Shown in pieces: positions 22,830-33,708 of a DNA stretch of 47,302 bases; within the stretch, counting starts at the first letter, position 1; each line of letters opens with the position of its first letter. Source of the DNA: Apostichopus parvimensis (taxonomy: Eukaryota; Echinodermata; Holothuroidea; Aspidochirotida; Stichopodidae). The position numbers were made by a program, and so were the translations under genes. Under the pieces are notes generated by a model. It ran no database searches. It had not been told where the DNA came from and was given only the letters and a program-made list of their open reading frames with translations. Location of the stretch: positions 43,166 to 90,467 of the forward strand of contig KN885349.1 of the NCBI GenBank assembly GCA_000934455.1, in the 5' to 3' direction.

Positions 22830-23758
22830 GTTTGTTTCATGTATTTTTGTACACTAATGACCATGTCCTGTCAAAAGATTAGTTAGTTATATTTCTTACA
22901 TTTAATTTTCCTTCTTTACATTGAAGTATGTGAGAATTGTTGCGATTTCTTTATTATAAGTATTGTCATATGATCGTTGTGTTTTAATTAAGCCATATAT
23001 CTTAATTACTTACACAACGTAAGATGATTAATATTATATTTTTCTGAACCCTGAAGGTATTTTCCCTAGTTTGTTAGTTTTGTGTTGATGTTTTGTAGAG
23101 AAAAGCTAAGAACTATTATTTATAACTTTTATTAGGATGTTTATATGACTTATTTTATTTTTGGCACTCCAAATATTAGTTTATTTCACGTTTACGCATT
23201 TTCCTAACACATACTTATATCTCGGTGTAGGCACTGCTTTTTATATGCAGCGTCTTCGTTTCACTTCTCTATTGATTATATATTGTACGTTACACAATCC
23301 CAATGTAAAAGTTTCTTATTCAACGTAACAAACAAAGATACATAGTGTTTCACTTTACATATCCCGGCCTCCTCAAAATAGAAATCAGAAAGTAAATCAG
23401 AATTGAAATACAGAATGAATGGAGAATTTAAAAGTTATTCAACTGAATGATAGGGTTGTTTTTTTCGCTTTCACTGAACCCTTAGTTTAGTAGTTATTCA
23501 ACGACTAGAAAAGCTCTAAATTCCAAATTTTGCATTGATCATTAACCTCTGAGTTATCTACACAAGCAATACTCAATTATTGTCACTCATTGCGTTTTCA
23601 ATCTTATCTATAAACTCGCCTAGGGATGTTGATCGAGCCTCTTACCTAGAACTTTAACACACGTCTTATTCGGATCTTCATTTCTGCAAGAAAGTACATA
23701 CATTACGTCATTGAACGTAACTTTCCTTCCTAAATTCGGCTTCAATATTTCTTCACAG
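22700..23758. repeat. Segmental duplication unit 1 (linker exon A to pseudo-acceptor)
   Basis: Aligns with 24120-25217. The exon parts match closely (EEPSLSSS...TDNVT), the intron after the donor matches (GTTTGTTTCATGTA, CAAGTATGTGA), and about 23380-23758 matches 24780-25217 (AAATCAGAATTGAAATACA, TCGCCTxxGGATxTxGATC, TTCACAGAC). Spacing between equivalent points is about 1.42-1.46 kb. Confidence 0.75.
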
Positions 23759-24080
23759 ACAAAAACTTGTTTAGCCTTAAACAAGACGACTTTCTCTGTA
23801 ACTGATATTGGCGCAGATACAGTAGTTCACAGTTATTCAAAGGAGGATAACAGTTTTATTCATCCATTGTATTGCCACAATTCCATTCTAAACGTTGATG
23901 TGTTAAATTGGTCCTATTGCTACATAAATGATGTGACAAAAATGAAACCTCATCAGGCATATTTAGAACCGTGCGGTTTATGCTTCATAAGACATTTTAA
24001 TGTTTGGAATGCCAACGAGACTGAATAGGTCAAACTAGCACTTGGCAGTATTGAAGAAACAGTGGTGATAAAACAAGTTT
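23757..24080 (+). repeat. Duplicated block copy 2, open frame behind a real-looking acceptor
   Basis: Follows TTCTTCACAG|AC, equivalent to the NACHT exon acceptor, then matches 20815-21130. Read in the NACHT phase it would encode only about 15 residues before TGA, so splicing into it would truncate the receptor. Read in phase 0 it stays open for 90 codons (NKTTFSVTDIGADTVV, DNSFIHPLYCHNS) to a TAG at 24026-24028. No domain is recognised. It is either a decayed exon or a mobile fragment that replaced a duplicated NACHT exon. Confidence 0.5.
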
Positions 24081-24110
24081 CATCATCGACTAAAACTCTT
24101 TATTTTGTAG

Positions 24111-24248
24111 CATATTTACTTGAAGAACCGTCACTATCATCATCTGCTCAAGCTGCTCAAGCTTCTGTGATGTCATCGCAGTCAACTGAAAGACCCACGT
24201 TTGTCGTTAGAACTGATAATGTGACGTCAACGGTTACAGGGGAGCAAG
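24111..24248 (+). CDS. Linker exon A', phase 1-1, Ser/Thr-rich
   Basis: Acceptor TATTTTGTAG|CA and donor CAAG|GTTTGT bound 138 nt that enter and leave in phase 1. The 45 full codons include EEPSLSSSAQAAQASVMSSQ and ERPTFVVRTDNVTS, close to exon A. Unlike A it has no start of its own, so it would serve as an internal exon joining an upstream phase-1 exon, such as the Ig or 66-nt exon, to NACHT. It probably encodes a cytoplasmic juxtamembrane linker. Differences from A include Asp to Ala, Glu to Gln and an added ACGTC block. Which copy is used, or both, is unknown. Confidence 0.5.
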
Positions 24249-25217
24249 GTTTGTTTCATGTAATGTTGGACACTAATGTCCATGTTCTGTCAAAAAATTA
24301 GTTTGTTATCTCTGTTACTTTTAATTTCCATTTGTTTACGATCAAGTATGTGATAATTATTGTGATTTCTTTGTTATATTGTTACGTGATCGTTTTTTTT
24401 ATTCAGCATTAATTCTTAAATATTTCCACAACATAGGAACATTCATTAACATATAAATGACAATATTTTGGAGAACCCTTGATAGGAAGTTTTCTGATTG
24501 TCGCTACAAAATGCAGACAGTAATGAAACGTGATACCTTGTTATCATAGCTGGACCTGAGATGTACATCACTGTACCGTTTGTACACTATGTTGTGGGTA
24601 TTGACCGTAGCTGTATGTATTGACTGTACACTAGTGTCTAATTTCCGACGGTAGCAAGCAGTGTGTATACTGTCTGGGATCGATGGTGGTGTCTAACACT
24701 TCTGTCACACCTCATTCGAAACTAGGTCAGATTACCAACACGGAACGTTTCTATGTGCGCGAGTCTTCACACCCATTAAAATAATAAGACAGAAACTAAA
24801 TCAGAATTGAAATACAATATAAAAGGGGACATTAAAAGTTATTCTTCTGAATGCTCGTTGTCACTGAACTCTTAGTTTAGTTAATATTCAACAACTAGAA
24901 AAACTCCAACTATTCCGAAGTTTGCATTGATCGTAAACATCAAGATTACCTACACACGCAATATTAAATTACCGGAAAAGATGCAGTTTGTTACTTGCAA
25001 GCGCTCCAGTAAGCACAACAATTCCCTATCTGGTTGCACTTCTAAGAAAAAAGTTATACATTTTCCACCTTCTCGATAGACTCGCCTGAGGATTTGGATC
25101 AAGCCTCAGAACGTTAACACATGTATTATTTGTATATTTACTTCTGCGAGCATGTACATATATGACGTCATTAAATGTAACTTTCCATGTAAATTCGATT
25201 TTTATATTCCTTCACAG
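24120..25217. repeat. Segmental duplication unit 2 (linker exon A' to NACHT acceptor)
   Basis: Partner of 22700-23758. Here the duplicated intron ends in the acceptor of the intact NACHT exon, whereas unit 1 ends in the pseudo-exon at 23759. The NACHT exon itself therefore exists once in this window. Confidence 0.75.
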
Positions 25218-26737
25218 ACAAAACGTCTCTTTTAGTAAATGCCTTGAAAAGGCGATATACAAAACAATACGAAGCTATCCAACCAATACCGTACATTAAG
25301 GAGATACTGTATTGTGTAGATAAAGTATTTGTAGAAGGAGGTACAGAGTTCTATTCTGTTAGTGAAACAGCAGATAAAGGTGGTGAATGGGTACGTGTGA
25401 ATTCTTACAGAGATATCTTCACAGACTCCCGAATTAAATCCACGCGTCGTATCATAGAAGCAGAGCCCGGCTATGGCAAGTCAACTGTAACCCTACAGCT
25501 TGCATATGATTGGTGCAACGGTGTAGAAGGTTCACCTATGAAAGACGTAGAAATTCTGATTCTTCTCCGGTTAAGGCAGCTTGGAAATGTCAAATCTCTC
25601 TACAAAGCAATCAAATTTTTCTTGTTAGCAGACGAACCGCGAATCAAATCCGGTGATATTAAAAATATCATTGAAAGCTGTTCTTCTGTTGAGGTACTTC
25701 TGGACGGGTATGACGAGTATCCTGATAAGGACAAACGTACAGGAAGTGACGTAGACCGAATAATTACAAATGATCTGTTTGAGGATTTTGACGCATCCTT
25801 AACAACCAGATATCTTCCAAAGGACTATGACAGATATAAGACTAAGCGAGTGAGGTTAGTTGGATTTGACGAGAAAGCACGTGATCAGTACATTCGTAAG
25901 GCTATTGCTGGAGATGACGAAGAAATTTTTGAGGAAATTAAGCGCGCTTTGAAAGCTAACCCGATACTTGACGACTTTTGTCAGGTTCCAATCTTCTTTG
26001 TTATGTTTGCTCACATGACTCACGAAAAGGAATATTTTCAAACATTCAAGTCGGTTACAGAATTCTTTCGCCACATGATACAGTGTTTCCATGATCACAT
26101 GAGAAAGAAATCCCTGGATCAGAATACAAAGAAGTACAAGAGTGAGTATGAAATTGAGCATACTGAACTGAGTAATGTAGCGTTTGAGGGCCTCAGTAAC
26201 GAAAACCAACAACTATCATGGGGTAGGGAGAATCCCGGTAAACGACTTGGTCAAGAGTTTTATGATCACTATATTTCAGTTGGTATCTTGGTAGAGGAAG
26301 ATTTAGCCTACGTCACCAATGAAATGACTGCAGCTGACGACATACGGACGAAGACCGAAGCAAGGTTCTATCACAAGCTCATCTGTGAATATTTTGCATC
26401 TTTTGCATTGGTAATTAAGGTTGCTGCTGCTAAAAATGAAACTGAAGTGAAGAAATGTCTTGATAAAATAGATCCATTCGATCTTCAATACCTCTATCGA
26501 TTCAGCTGTGGGATTGACGCTACAGTTGGGAGCAAAATCATAAAATACTTGAAGGGAAGAGAAGACGGTGGTAAGTTTGCTATACTCTGCATCCTGGAAC
26601 AAGCTGGAGAGATAGATGATGACATCAAGAAAAGTGTCAGAGATATGTGCTCGAAGGGGTTTATTCTCTCCAATGAGGACAGCAAGCTGCTTCAAAGATC
26701 TTCTATTCAGCTTTTGGATATTGCATCTAAATGTGAT
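25218..26737 (+). CDS. NACHT-domain (NLR-family) receptor, main exon
   Basis: One 1520-nt exon: acceptor TTCCTTCACAG, phase 1 in; donor TGTGAT|GTAAGT, phase 0 out; 506 full codons. It encodes a STAND-class P-loop ATPase that should switch on ligand sensing and oligomerise for innate immunity. The pre-NACHT part has QPIPYIKEILYCVDKVFVEG. Walker A is AEPGYGKST (25460-25486), with the first Gly replaced by Ala. Walker B is VLLDGYDEY (25694-25720; Asp from GAC 25703, then DE). The sensor-1-like TTR is at 25802-25810, NPILDDFCQVP follows, and the helical region has RFYHKLICEYFA (26363 on). The end, LLQRSSIQLLDIASKCD, leads in frame to LRR exon 1a. The frame is intact and all key residues are present, so the exon looks functional. 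A TTG or ATG near its start is not a start site; translation enters from the linker exons. Confidence 0.93.
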
Positions 26738-29700
26738 GTAAGTAAGACTTTCTTTATTTATACATTATATTAGCGATTTATTGCTGCTGCCTTCGAAGTG
26801 AATGCAATACCAATGGATGTGTCTAGATTCTTTGTATAGCTCTAATTCAAACAAATGAAACATGTTCAACAATAGAAAATATATTTTTCATTTATTTCAT
26901 GCTTCATGCTTCATGGTAACATTATGAAAGTCAAAGTATGAAATGGAAATGCAGAGAGAAGACCCATCTAGACCCTGTGAAATGTTATCAGAGAACCAAC
27001 CCCAACCATTACGACTGCCTTTGTGCATAAACCATGTTTAAGAAAATAGTAAAGTAGCTCACCATCCTAACTGGTCGAAGTATTTGTTTTCAAATGAGAA
27101 CACTTGATTAGGGTAATGTTGTTTTTACATTCCACTGAGTGCGTGGTGTCTTTAGTTAGTACTCAGTGACATTTCGTTCATGTTGTATATTGAGTAAATG
27201 CATTTACCAGACTTCTGTAGTATACTTCTCCGTGTCCAACTTATCTAGGCTTAACAAATTACCACTGTAAACATACATACATACATATACAGTACTATAC
27301 GCTTCAACAAAACCACAGTGATATNNNNNNNNNNNNNNNNNNNNNNNNNNNNNNNNNNNNNNNNNNNNNNNNNNNNNNNNNNNNNNNNNNNNNNNNNNNN
27401 NNNNNNNNNNNNNNNNNNNNNNNNNNNNNNNNNNNNNNNNNNNNTATGGCATAAGTTAGGAATATTTAAGCCAGATTACGTGTATTCGCACGTAGCTATA
27501 CTTCAGTAGTTATACGCACGGTTGCCATCTTGCGTGACACAACCGTTCAAATTAAAGATATTTTGCCACAGTAGTCAGCAGGGGGATAGGGGTGGTAGCG
27601 GAACGGCCTCTTCGTGCCCCAGCCTAGCTACGGGTTCGGGTGTCTCCGAAAAGTCGGAAATACTTGCTACGGTGCATCAGACATGATCATAATACCGTGA
27701 AGTTAGACAGACATATGATACACACAGGTTGAGGCTACATTGTAATTACAAGTGAAGAACGACATATGGGTGTGAATCTGTTTTCAAAAGTGGAGGCCAG
27801 GAGGGTAAACGTGAGGCGGTCGGTGGTAATTTACTGTGTGAAGTCAGTGATCACATTTTAAAACAGTTGTTTCACCGGCGCTTTGAAATTTTGCCGGTCA
27901 ATGCAATTGAAAATAATCCAATGCCAAAATTTGCGTTTTCAGCTAGTAAACGAACCTTCAAACTGGCAAACCTGTTTCTACGTTCAGTTATATAATAGCT
28001 TCATCGTTTACACTTACACATAAGCACGCATAATGTATTGTTCAGAGTACGAAAGTTCGTAATAGGGGTGTTACGGTGTTCAGAGGTGCTTAGATCATTC
28101 GACTAGGCTGAAGAAGTATATAAGCCAATTCTTTTTTCTAAACGATGGTGGCGCCAAATGTGTGCGTGTGTAGGGGTTGTGTGGGTGGGGTGTTCAGAAC
28201 CCACCCAAATCGCTTTGTGACCAATTCCTTTCGCGGTTTAAACTGTTGTTTGAGAAATCTCAATAAATTACATGTATGGCGTATGTTGGGCAAATTACCT
28301 TCTCAATGCAATAGCTAAGCAGTAGCGTAACAAGGGAATCTTTGCGATTTTTTTTCCCGCACGAAATGTCAGTTCCCGTCATAAATGCACATAAATGCAC
28401 ACAAAAGACAATAACATGAAAATTGCTTTAGCGCCTCGTATCGCTGTTTACATCTTACATAAGCTATGGTTTGATTAAACTTCACTACCCTCGGGCTGCT
28501 TTGTTGTCAACAGCTCAAAATACACCTAACCTAACCGCCTTTAAAGTTTTCTGTATTTGTTCGGATAACTCAAATTGATTGACTCCATCCCTCCATTACA
28601 TCCTCTCCTGCCCCTCCACCTCGGTCTCACACAAGCACGCAAACTGTCAAATATTATGTCTTTGATTACAATATCGGTTCAAGTACTTTCGTGTGGATAA
28701 ACGGGACAAGGTGCACATGTCGTAAATACCATACATTTACTGTATCTCGATGAGTGATCTACACAAAGGCCTTTTAGATTAAATAAATATGTTTTACATT
28801 TATTGTTCAAGTTTCCTCACTAGTTGAACCAGAGAAAAAAGAACTTTAATAAAATACATCGTCGTAGTTACAAGATATGCTGAGTAGAAATTTTCATGAT
28901 AACCTGGTCGATTTAACATGATGGATGGTGCGATTCAATATCAATGATTGAATGTCCAACATATACTGTACTACCGAGAGGAAATAGTTTAATATCCATA
29001 TATCAAAGACGAGACAACACGAAGATTTCAGGAACAAAATCACTATTTCAGGAAAAGGCAAAGGGGGGGGGGGGGGGGACAGGAATCCCTCCCTCTGCCC
29101 AAGAGAATGGAAAACGGGGGATTCAGTTACGATAATATCCTCCCCTTTCTTTCCTTACAAAGCCATTTATGAGCAATACTTTGCCTACATAGGGCTACTA
29201 ACGATATATATACCTTAATTACATATTCTGGTTAACGAATATCATCAACTCTTAGCGTTCCGACTTTGAGTCTTGAAGAGTCCATCCCTTTTCCTTAAAT
29301 TAGAGTACCTAGGCCTATGTGTGCACATCCCTAGACAGCGGAAACAGTCAAAAACCTTATTTTTTTATATATAATAATGAAGATTATTAATAAACATTCT
29401 TGGTTTGAACAAAATTAACTGATAACAATTATTTAATGAACGATCAATTCAACGATGTATCTTCACATTTATTCATAAATCTTAAGTTCAATGTTATTTT
29501 TTTTCAAGTAAAATCTTCTCTTGAATCTCTTCAGTCATAATTTGCAGTCACATAAGCAACATACGCGTGTTTGACATAACGCCTACAAAATAATTCCACA
29601 CTTATTCTATGGTGTGAGTTAAGTTAATATAATGCTGACATCAATAGGTACTTACTAAATGACCTTAATGTCGGACTTGATTGCATCGACCCCAATATCC

Positions 29701-30596
29701 CCAACCCTTATCATAGACCTGCATTTACCTATATTATGGGGGAATTTGAAGTAACCTAACAAAGGTTAAAATATAATGTAATTGCAACACATTAAATAAG
29801 AATAGGTCGACAAAAGCGTGAAACATAGTTAAACCCCCTCAGAACTATTGACACATCCCACTACATGCCCTCGCCTACACAATAACACTTAGCTTAATGA
29901 TAATTGAACTGTAATATATTAGGAGAACTACATCGACACAACCATGAAATCCCCTTAAGTTCCCAATTAATTAAACAGATATATAAACAAGAATATTTTA
30001 CAAACTTGATATTTCACAATAGCGCAAGACAGAAAGGAGCACCATGGCTATCTATTCAAATTTTCAAATTGCAAGACAAAACTACTTTTTCTCCCTTTGT
30101 CGAAATACTGGGTTTACTCTCCGAAATGATTTGTTCATTTACTTCTTCGGGCTTTTATCTTTTTCATGAAGTGCAATGTATCAGAGTAACCACATGTTTA
30201 AACTTTTGTAATCTTCAATCTAACATTACCGACTATTTCTGTCAACAAAGTATAATAACCGTAACAGTCATATGCCACCCAAGGTGACAGGGTTTCAGTT
30301 TTATAATAACAATGAATGGGTGACATTCTAAGTGGATTTTGACACTTTTTTATTATGCAAAAATGAGGAAACGATAAACAACTCCTCCTGATTTATGTGT
30401 TTGAAGAAAAATGTATTAACAATGCTAGAATCTTCATAAAATCTTACTAATATGAGTAAGCATAAATGTAATTAATGATATAATTAATCCGTGAAACAAT
30501 AACGTCAGAGTTATTCAATGCATATAATCGTTATGTCGTCTCGGTGTTTTTAATTTAATTTATAAAATTGATGCCTCTGTTTCGTTCTTTCCGCAG
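26738..30596. other. Intron of about 3.9 kb with an assembly gap
   Basis: Bounded by GTAAGT and TTCTTTCCGCAG. It contains a gap at 27325-27444, a long G-run near 29061-29079, and G-rich GGGGGATAGGGGTGG sequence near 27582, possibly transposon debris. A 127-codon plus frame at 29904-30287 has no domain and ends before the acceptor. Confidence 0.6.
27325..27444. other. Assembly gap, 120 N
   Basis: Run of N within the intron after the NACHT exon. Confidence 0.99.
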
Positions 30597-30802
30597 ATCC
30601 CGATTGTTGATCTTTATCTGATTCATTCTTTCAGCAAAGCTGATAAAGATAAAATCGTCCTCCGTTCTGGTCTTTCTTTGAGCAATCTTTCTACAGTAGT
30701 CAAAATAGAATTATATACAGAGGAAGGAAGAGAATTGACAGAGGAAGATGTTATAGGTTTATTACAATATGCAGAACAATCAAAGGATTTACGTGAACTC
30801 TG
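30597..30802 (+). CDS. LRR exon 1a (206 nt, phase 0-2)
   Basis: Acceptor TTTCCGCAG|ATC and donor CTCTG|GTAGGT. It reads on in frame from the NACHT exon: IPIVDLYLIHSFSKADKDKI..., then GLSLSNLSTVVKIELYTEEG and ELTEEDVIGLLQYAEQ, ending LREL plus a split Trp codon. The spacing of Leu in IELY...LLQYAEQ..DLRELW fits a degenerate leucine-rich repeat; in NLRs this part senses ligand and keeps NACHT inactive. Exon 2a at 35472 has exactly the same length and phases and a similar sequence. Confidence 0.8.
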
Positions 30803-31073
30803 GTAGGTATTACTAACAGTTTTAGATACATTAAATGTCTACATTATTGTTATAAGAGACCTGGTACACGGATGCCGCAATCGTAGCGGTGCTATAATCA
30901 CACAGGCTGGATTATGGAAGCTATTCTCCAAGGTTCCATTCACATTCATTCAAAACACTGAACGTGTCGTCGGAACACCGGTCTAACTTTGCTGTAGGAG
31001 AATCATTGATTTCATGAAAATTAAATTTCTATGAAAGAAAAATGAACTAAAAATTTCTTCTATTTCCTATCAG

Positions 31074-31150
31074 GTTCCTCAATTGTCCACTACCAGAAAC
31101 AGTCCATCCAAATTCTATTCCAATGAGATTAAAGACATCGAATCTTAAGG
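31074..31150 (+). CDS. LRR exon 1b (77 nt, phase 2-1)
   Basis: Acceptor TTTCCTATCAG|G and donor AAGG|GTAATT. The split codon completes Trp, then FLNCPLPETVHPNSIPMRLK. The NCxLP core is shared with exon 2b at 38176 (YNCLLP), which has identical length and phases. Together with 1a it makes one LRR-like unit. It ends in phase 1, compatible with the exon at 38855 or the possible terminal exon at 32800. Confidence 0.75.
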
Positions 31151-32799
31151 GTAATTACAAACAATCAATATGTTTAATATGTTAATATGGTTTGGATATT
31201 ACACACAAATATGTCCGGCTGTCTCTACCAAATAATTAGTAATTAAATGTTGCAGAGAAACAATTTTCGTGTTATTGTGTGCGTTATATGCTCTGTAAGT
31301 TATCTGTGACAGTAATGTCATGAAAGCAATCTACCAGCTGCCGATTATACTATAAGAGTATTGTTAGACATTCATGGTATAGGTATTGGTTGTATACTTT
31401 AGGTGTCATTTACTGTATTATCGATACCAAGAGCTATAATTTATCAATCATTAAACCAAACAAATTGATAGATTATGCTTTCCTATATTTTATGATAAGG
31501 TGTTATTTTATAACCAACGCACAAAATAACATGGTTACATGACCAAACCGGTTTAACCAATAACCAGAAAGGGGAGAATGATTACACATTGTATGGTTGA
31601 GTTCTGAACGAGGGAATTACACCCAAAAAGCGTGCGATTTGTTTGTATGGCAAAAGAAAAGCAACATTTGGTATTTACGTATTTACGGGAAATCCGGCGA
31701 CAATATTACATATGTTTCCTAAAAAACAACAACTCATTTGCACTAAAAAAGCTGTAATAGGACTATCATGAAAAAAAAGTGCCATAACAATAATACAGAA
31801 ATACAATCCTTTTCTGTTATCCCACGTATACATTGTAACCAAAGAGTATTGAAACTACGAAACATACAGTCTAAGTTTTTATAGATGCATAAGGATCTAT
31901 ACTGACTGTAAAAAGTTGCATTATATTACACGACAATGCTCCACTTACAACACTCTGTATTCATAGGATCCATGAATTAATAAGAACATAGAGGCACACA
32001 TTCATGATTGTTATTTTTACAGGCTTAGTGAGGAATAATTTGTGCGACTCATTATTAAACCAAGTCACATAAGAATAACTTACATAAGACCTTGATTATT
32101 GGGACAAGTGAATACATTTAAATTGGAGGGAAAGGTATCCATATTTTGTCGGACTATTTCACAAAAAAACTTAACAATCATCTCAATTTAAGGAGGTAAA
32201 GGTTTTTTTTTCAAATGCCAATTAGTATGATTGTTAAGTAAATTTATTTGGCCTAAGTGATTAGCAGGGCAGACAATACTTATTTAAGGAGCCTATATTA
32301 GATTTGCTAGGCACATTTGTCTGTAACATGGTAATTTCAAAGTCACATATGAAACTGCATACCGTTGCAACATCAATGGCGATTTAAGAGCCATTTGTAA
32401 AGTCGATTATTCCTGACCCTATAGTATTTCTTTTACACGTAGGGACTTGACGCGCCCACAAAAGTGTGTGTAAGTTCAATTGGTATAACATCATTCTCCC
32501 CACTGTGGTTATTTTACCAAACCATAATTAAAAATATTATACCGAATTAAGGTTATTCTTAAATAGTTATCACGTTAATTATTCTTATCACGTTAGGTTC
32601 CTTTAGAATCTGGACTTATGTAACTATAACAATAACTAAAATTGTATCAAAGTAAACAAATCAACGTTCATGTCGTGATAATATCTTGTAACAGAACGAT
32701 GCTATATGCATACCTTTTTTTAACTTAATGATAAAAGTGTTAAATTAAGTTAAATAGTAATCTTTCCGTATTACATCAGGATAATTCTCATCTTCCTAG
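31151..32799. other. Intronic sequence, no exon recognised
   Basis: I searched here for a counterpart of the 68-nt phase 1-0 exon that follows LRR exon 2b and found none. The sequence is AT-rich without notable frames. Confidence 0.5.
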
Positions 32800-32876
32800 C
32801 TGGTCCGCTGATGGTTGTTTATCTGAGCAAAGATGTACCAAAATTGATAAAAAAAATTAATAACAAAGATGACTGA
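32800..32876 (+). CDS. Possible alternative terminal exon (phase 1, stop TGA)
   Basis: CATCTTCCTAG|CT opens in phase 1, as needed after LRR exon 1b. It reads GPLMVVYLSKDVPKLIKKIN and a few more residues to TGA at 32874-32876, an amphipathic, basic helix-like end. AATAAA at 32967-32972 lies about 90 nt later. If used, it would give a short isoform of about 690 residues with a single LRR unit. Short length and lack of a homologue elsewhere in the window keep confidence low. Confidence 0.3.
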
Positions 32877-32897
32877 ATTCGTTTATTCTCTTTTTAG

Positions 32898-33157
32898 AAT
32901 GGTGACGCATTGTTGCCATGGTTACCGCATTTGTTGACCATTTTGATTGAAGTGAGGGTATTCAACAATAAAATGCATTTTAAGAGCAAGTATATTGTTG
33001 ACTTCATTGTCACTGGAGCTTTTATTTTAGTAAACATAAACATATACAGAATTATTCAACATTTTCCAACATGTATAGACCTAACTATCTCTCATATACA
33101 GTCATTTGGCAAAATTCTGGAAGATGTTTGGATCTCCATTCTGGGCAGTGGATTAAG
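32898..33157 (+). CDS. Candidate exon, phase 0-2, hydrophobic, uncertain
   Basis: Acceptor TCTCTTTTTAG|AAT and donor TTAAG|GTAAGT are both strong and enclose 86 full codons open only in phase 0. It begins NGDALLPWLPHLLTILIEV and has a hydrophobic stretch (YIVDFIVTGAFILVNINIY) that could be a buried LRR strand series or a weak membrane span, then CIDLTISHIQSFGKILEDVW. Phase 0 in fits a 68-nt-type exon before it; phase 2 out fits LRR exon 2b at 38176. It could be a divergent LRR exon. Exon 1b (phase 1) cannot join it directly. Confidence 0.4.
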
Positions 33158-33588
33158 GTAAGTGTACATGGCTATGATACGCAGTGAAACCCCGATAAAA
33201 TACAACATGATCATGGTAATGTCTCATATGGGTTTTGTACTAGTTTTGTATATAATTTAGCAAACGACACTGATAGACTACTACATCTGTGTTGCTACAC
33301 TCTACCAATCATTTCATCTTAAGAAGACTACAGTCAAACTCTGATGTCATAGAAGTGATATTGGTATAAAAAGAACAATAATTCGTTATTCTTTGGTTTC
33401 ATTGAAGCTCGTAACAATTTATATCCATGTGTTAGTCATTATAGCAATTAACTAAAACAGATTGCAAGGTATTATATTTATATCAACTGTATATAACAAT
33501 TGTCTAACGGGATGGTCAAGGTTTATTCGTGCGAGTACACGTACAATTTATATCTTATTTATTGCCTGTGTATCATTTTAATTGTTAG

Positions 33589-33708
33589 GTTGATGACTTC
33601 GATACCATCACAAAGCTGTGTTCAAGTTTCGTGACTATTGATTATAGCAACAGTGAGTCACAACAGAGGTCAACCATAGAGCTCCTTGAGAAAGCATCAA
33701 GGCATGAC
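33589..33708 (+). CDS. Exon homologous to the tail of the NACHT exon (120 nt, phase 0-0)
   Basis: Acceptor TTAATTGTTAG|GTT and donor CATGAC|GTAAGT; 40 codons open only in phase 0. The end, QQRSTIELLEKASRHD, resembles the NACHT exon's QRSSIQLLDIASKCD, with the same exon boundary and a similar GTAAGT donor. It is therefore a partial duplicate of the 3' part of the NACHT exon and stands before LRR exon 2a just as that exon stands before 1a. It can splice in frame after the NACHT exon (phase 0) and into 35472 (phase 0). Confidence 0.6.

Noticed and set aside
25239-25246. ATG or TTG as a start of the NACHT protein
   Set aside because: The ATG is out of frame, and the in-frame TTG lies inside an exon that opens at a good acceptor (25218) with phase matching the linker exons.
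25856-26695. Minus-strand frames of 63-130 codons
   Set aside because: Antisense shadows of the NACHT exon.
29904-30287. 127-codon plus-strand frame
   Set aside because: Lies in the intron before LRR exon 1a, has no domain, and the composition looks like translated AT-rich non-coding DNA.
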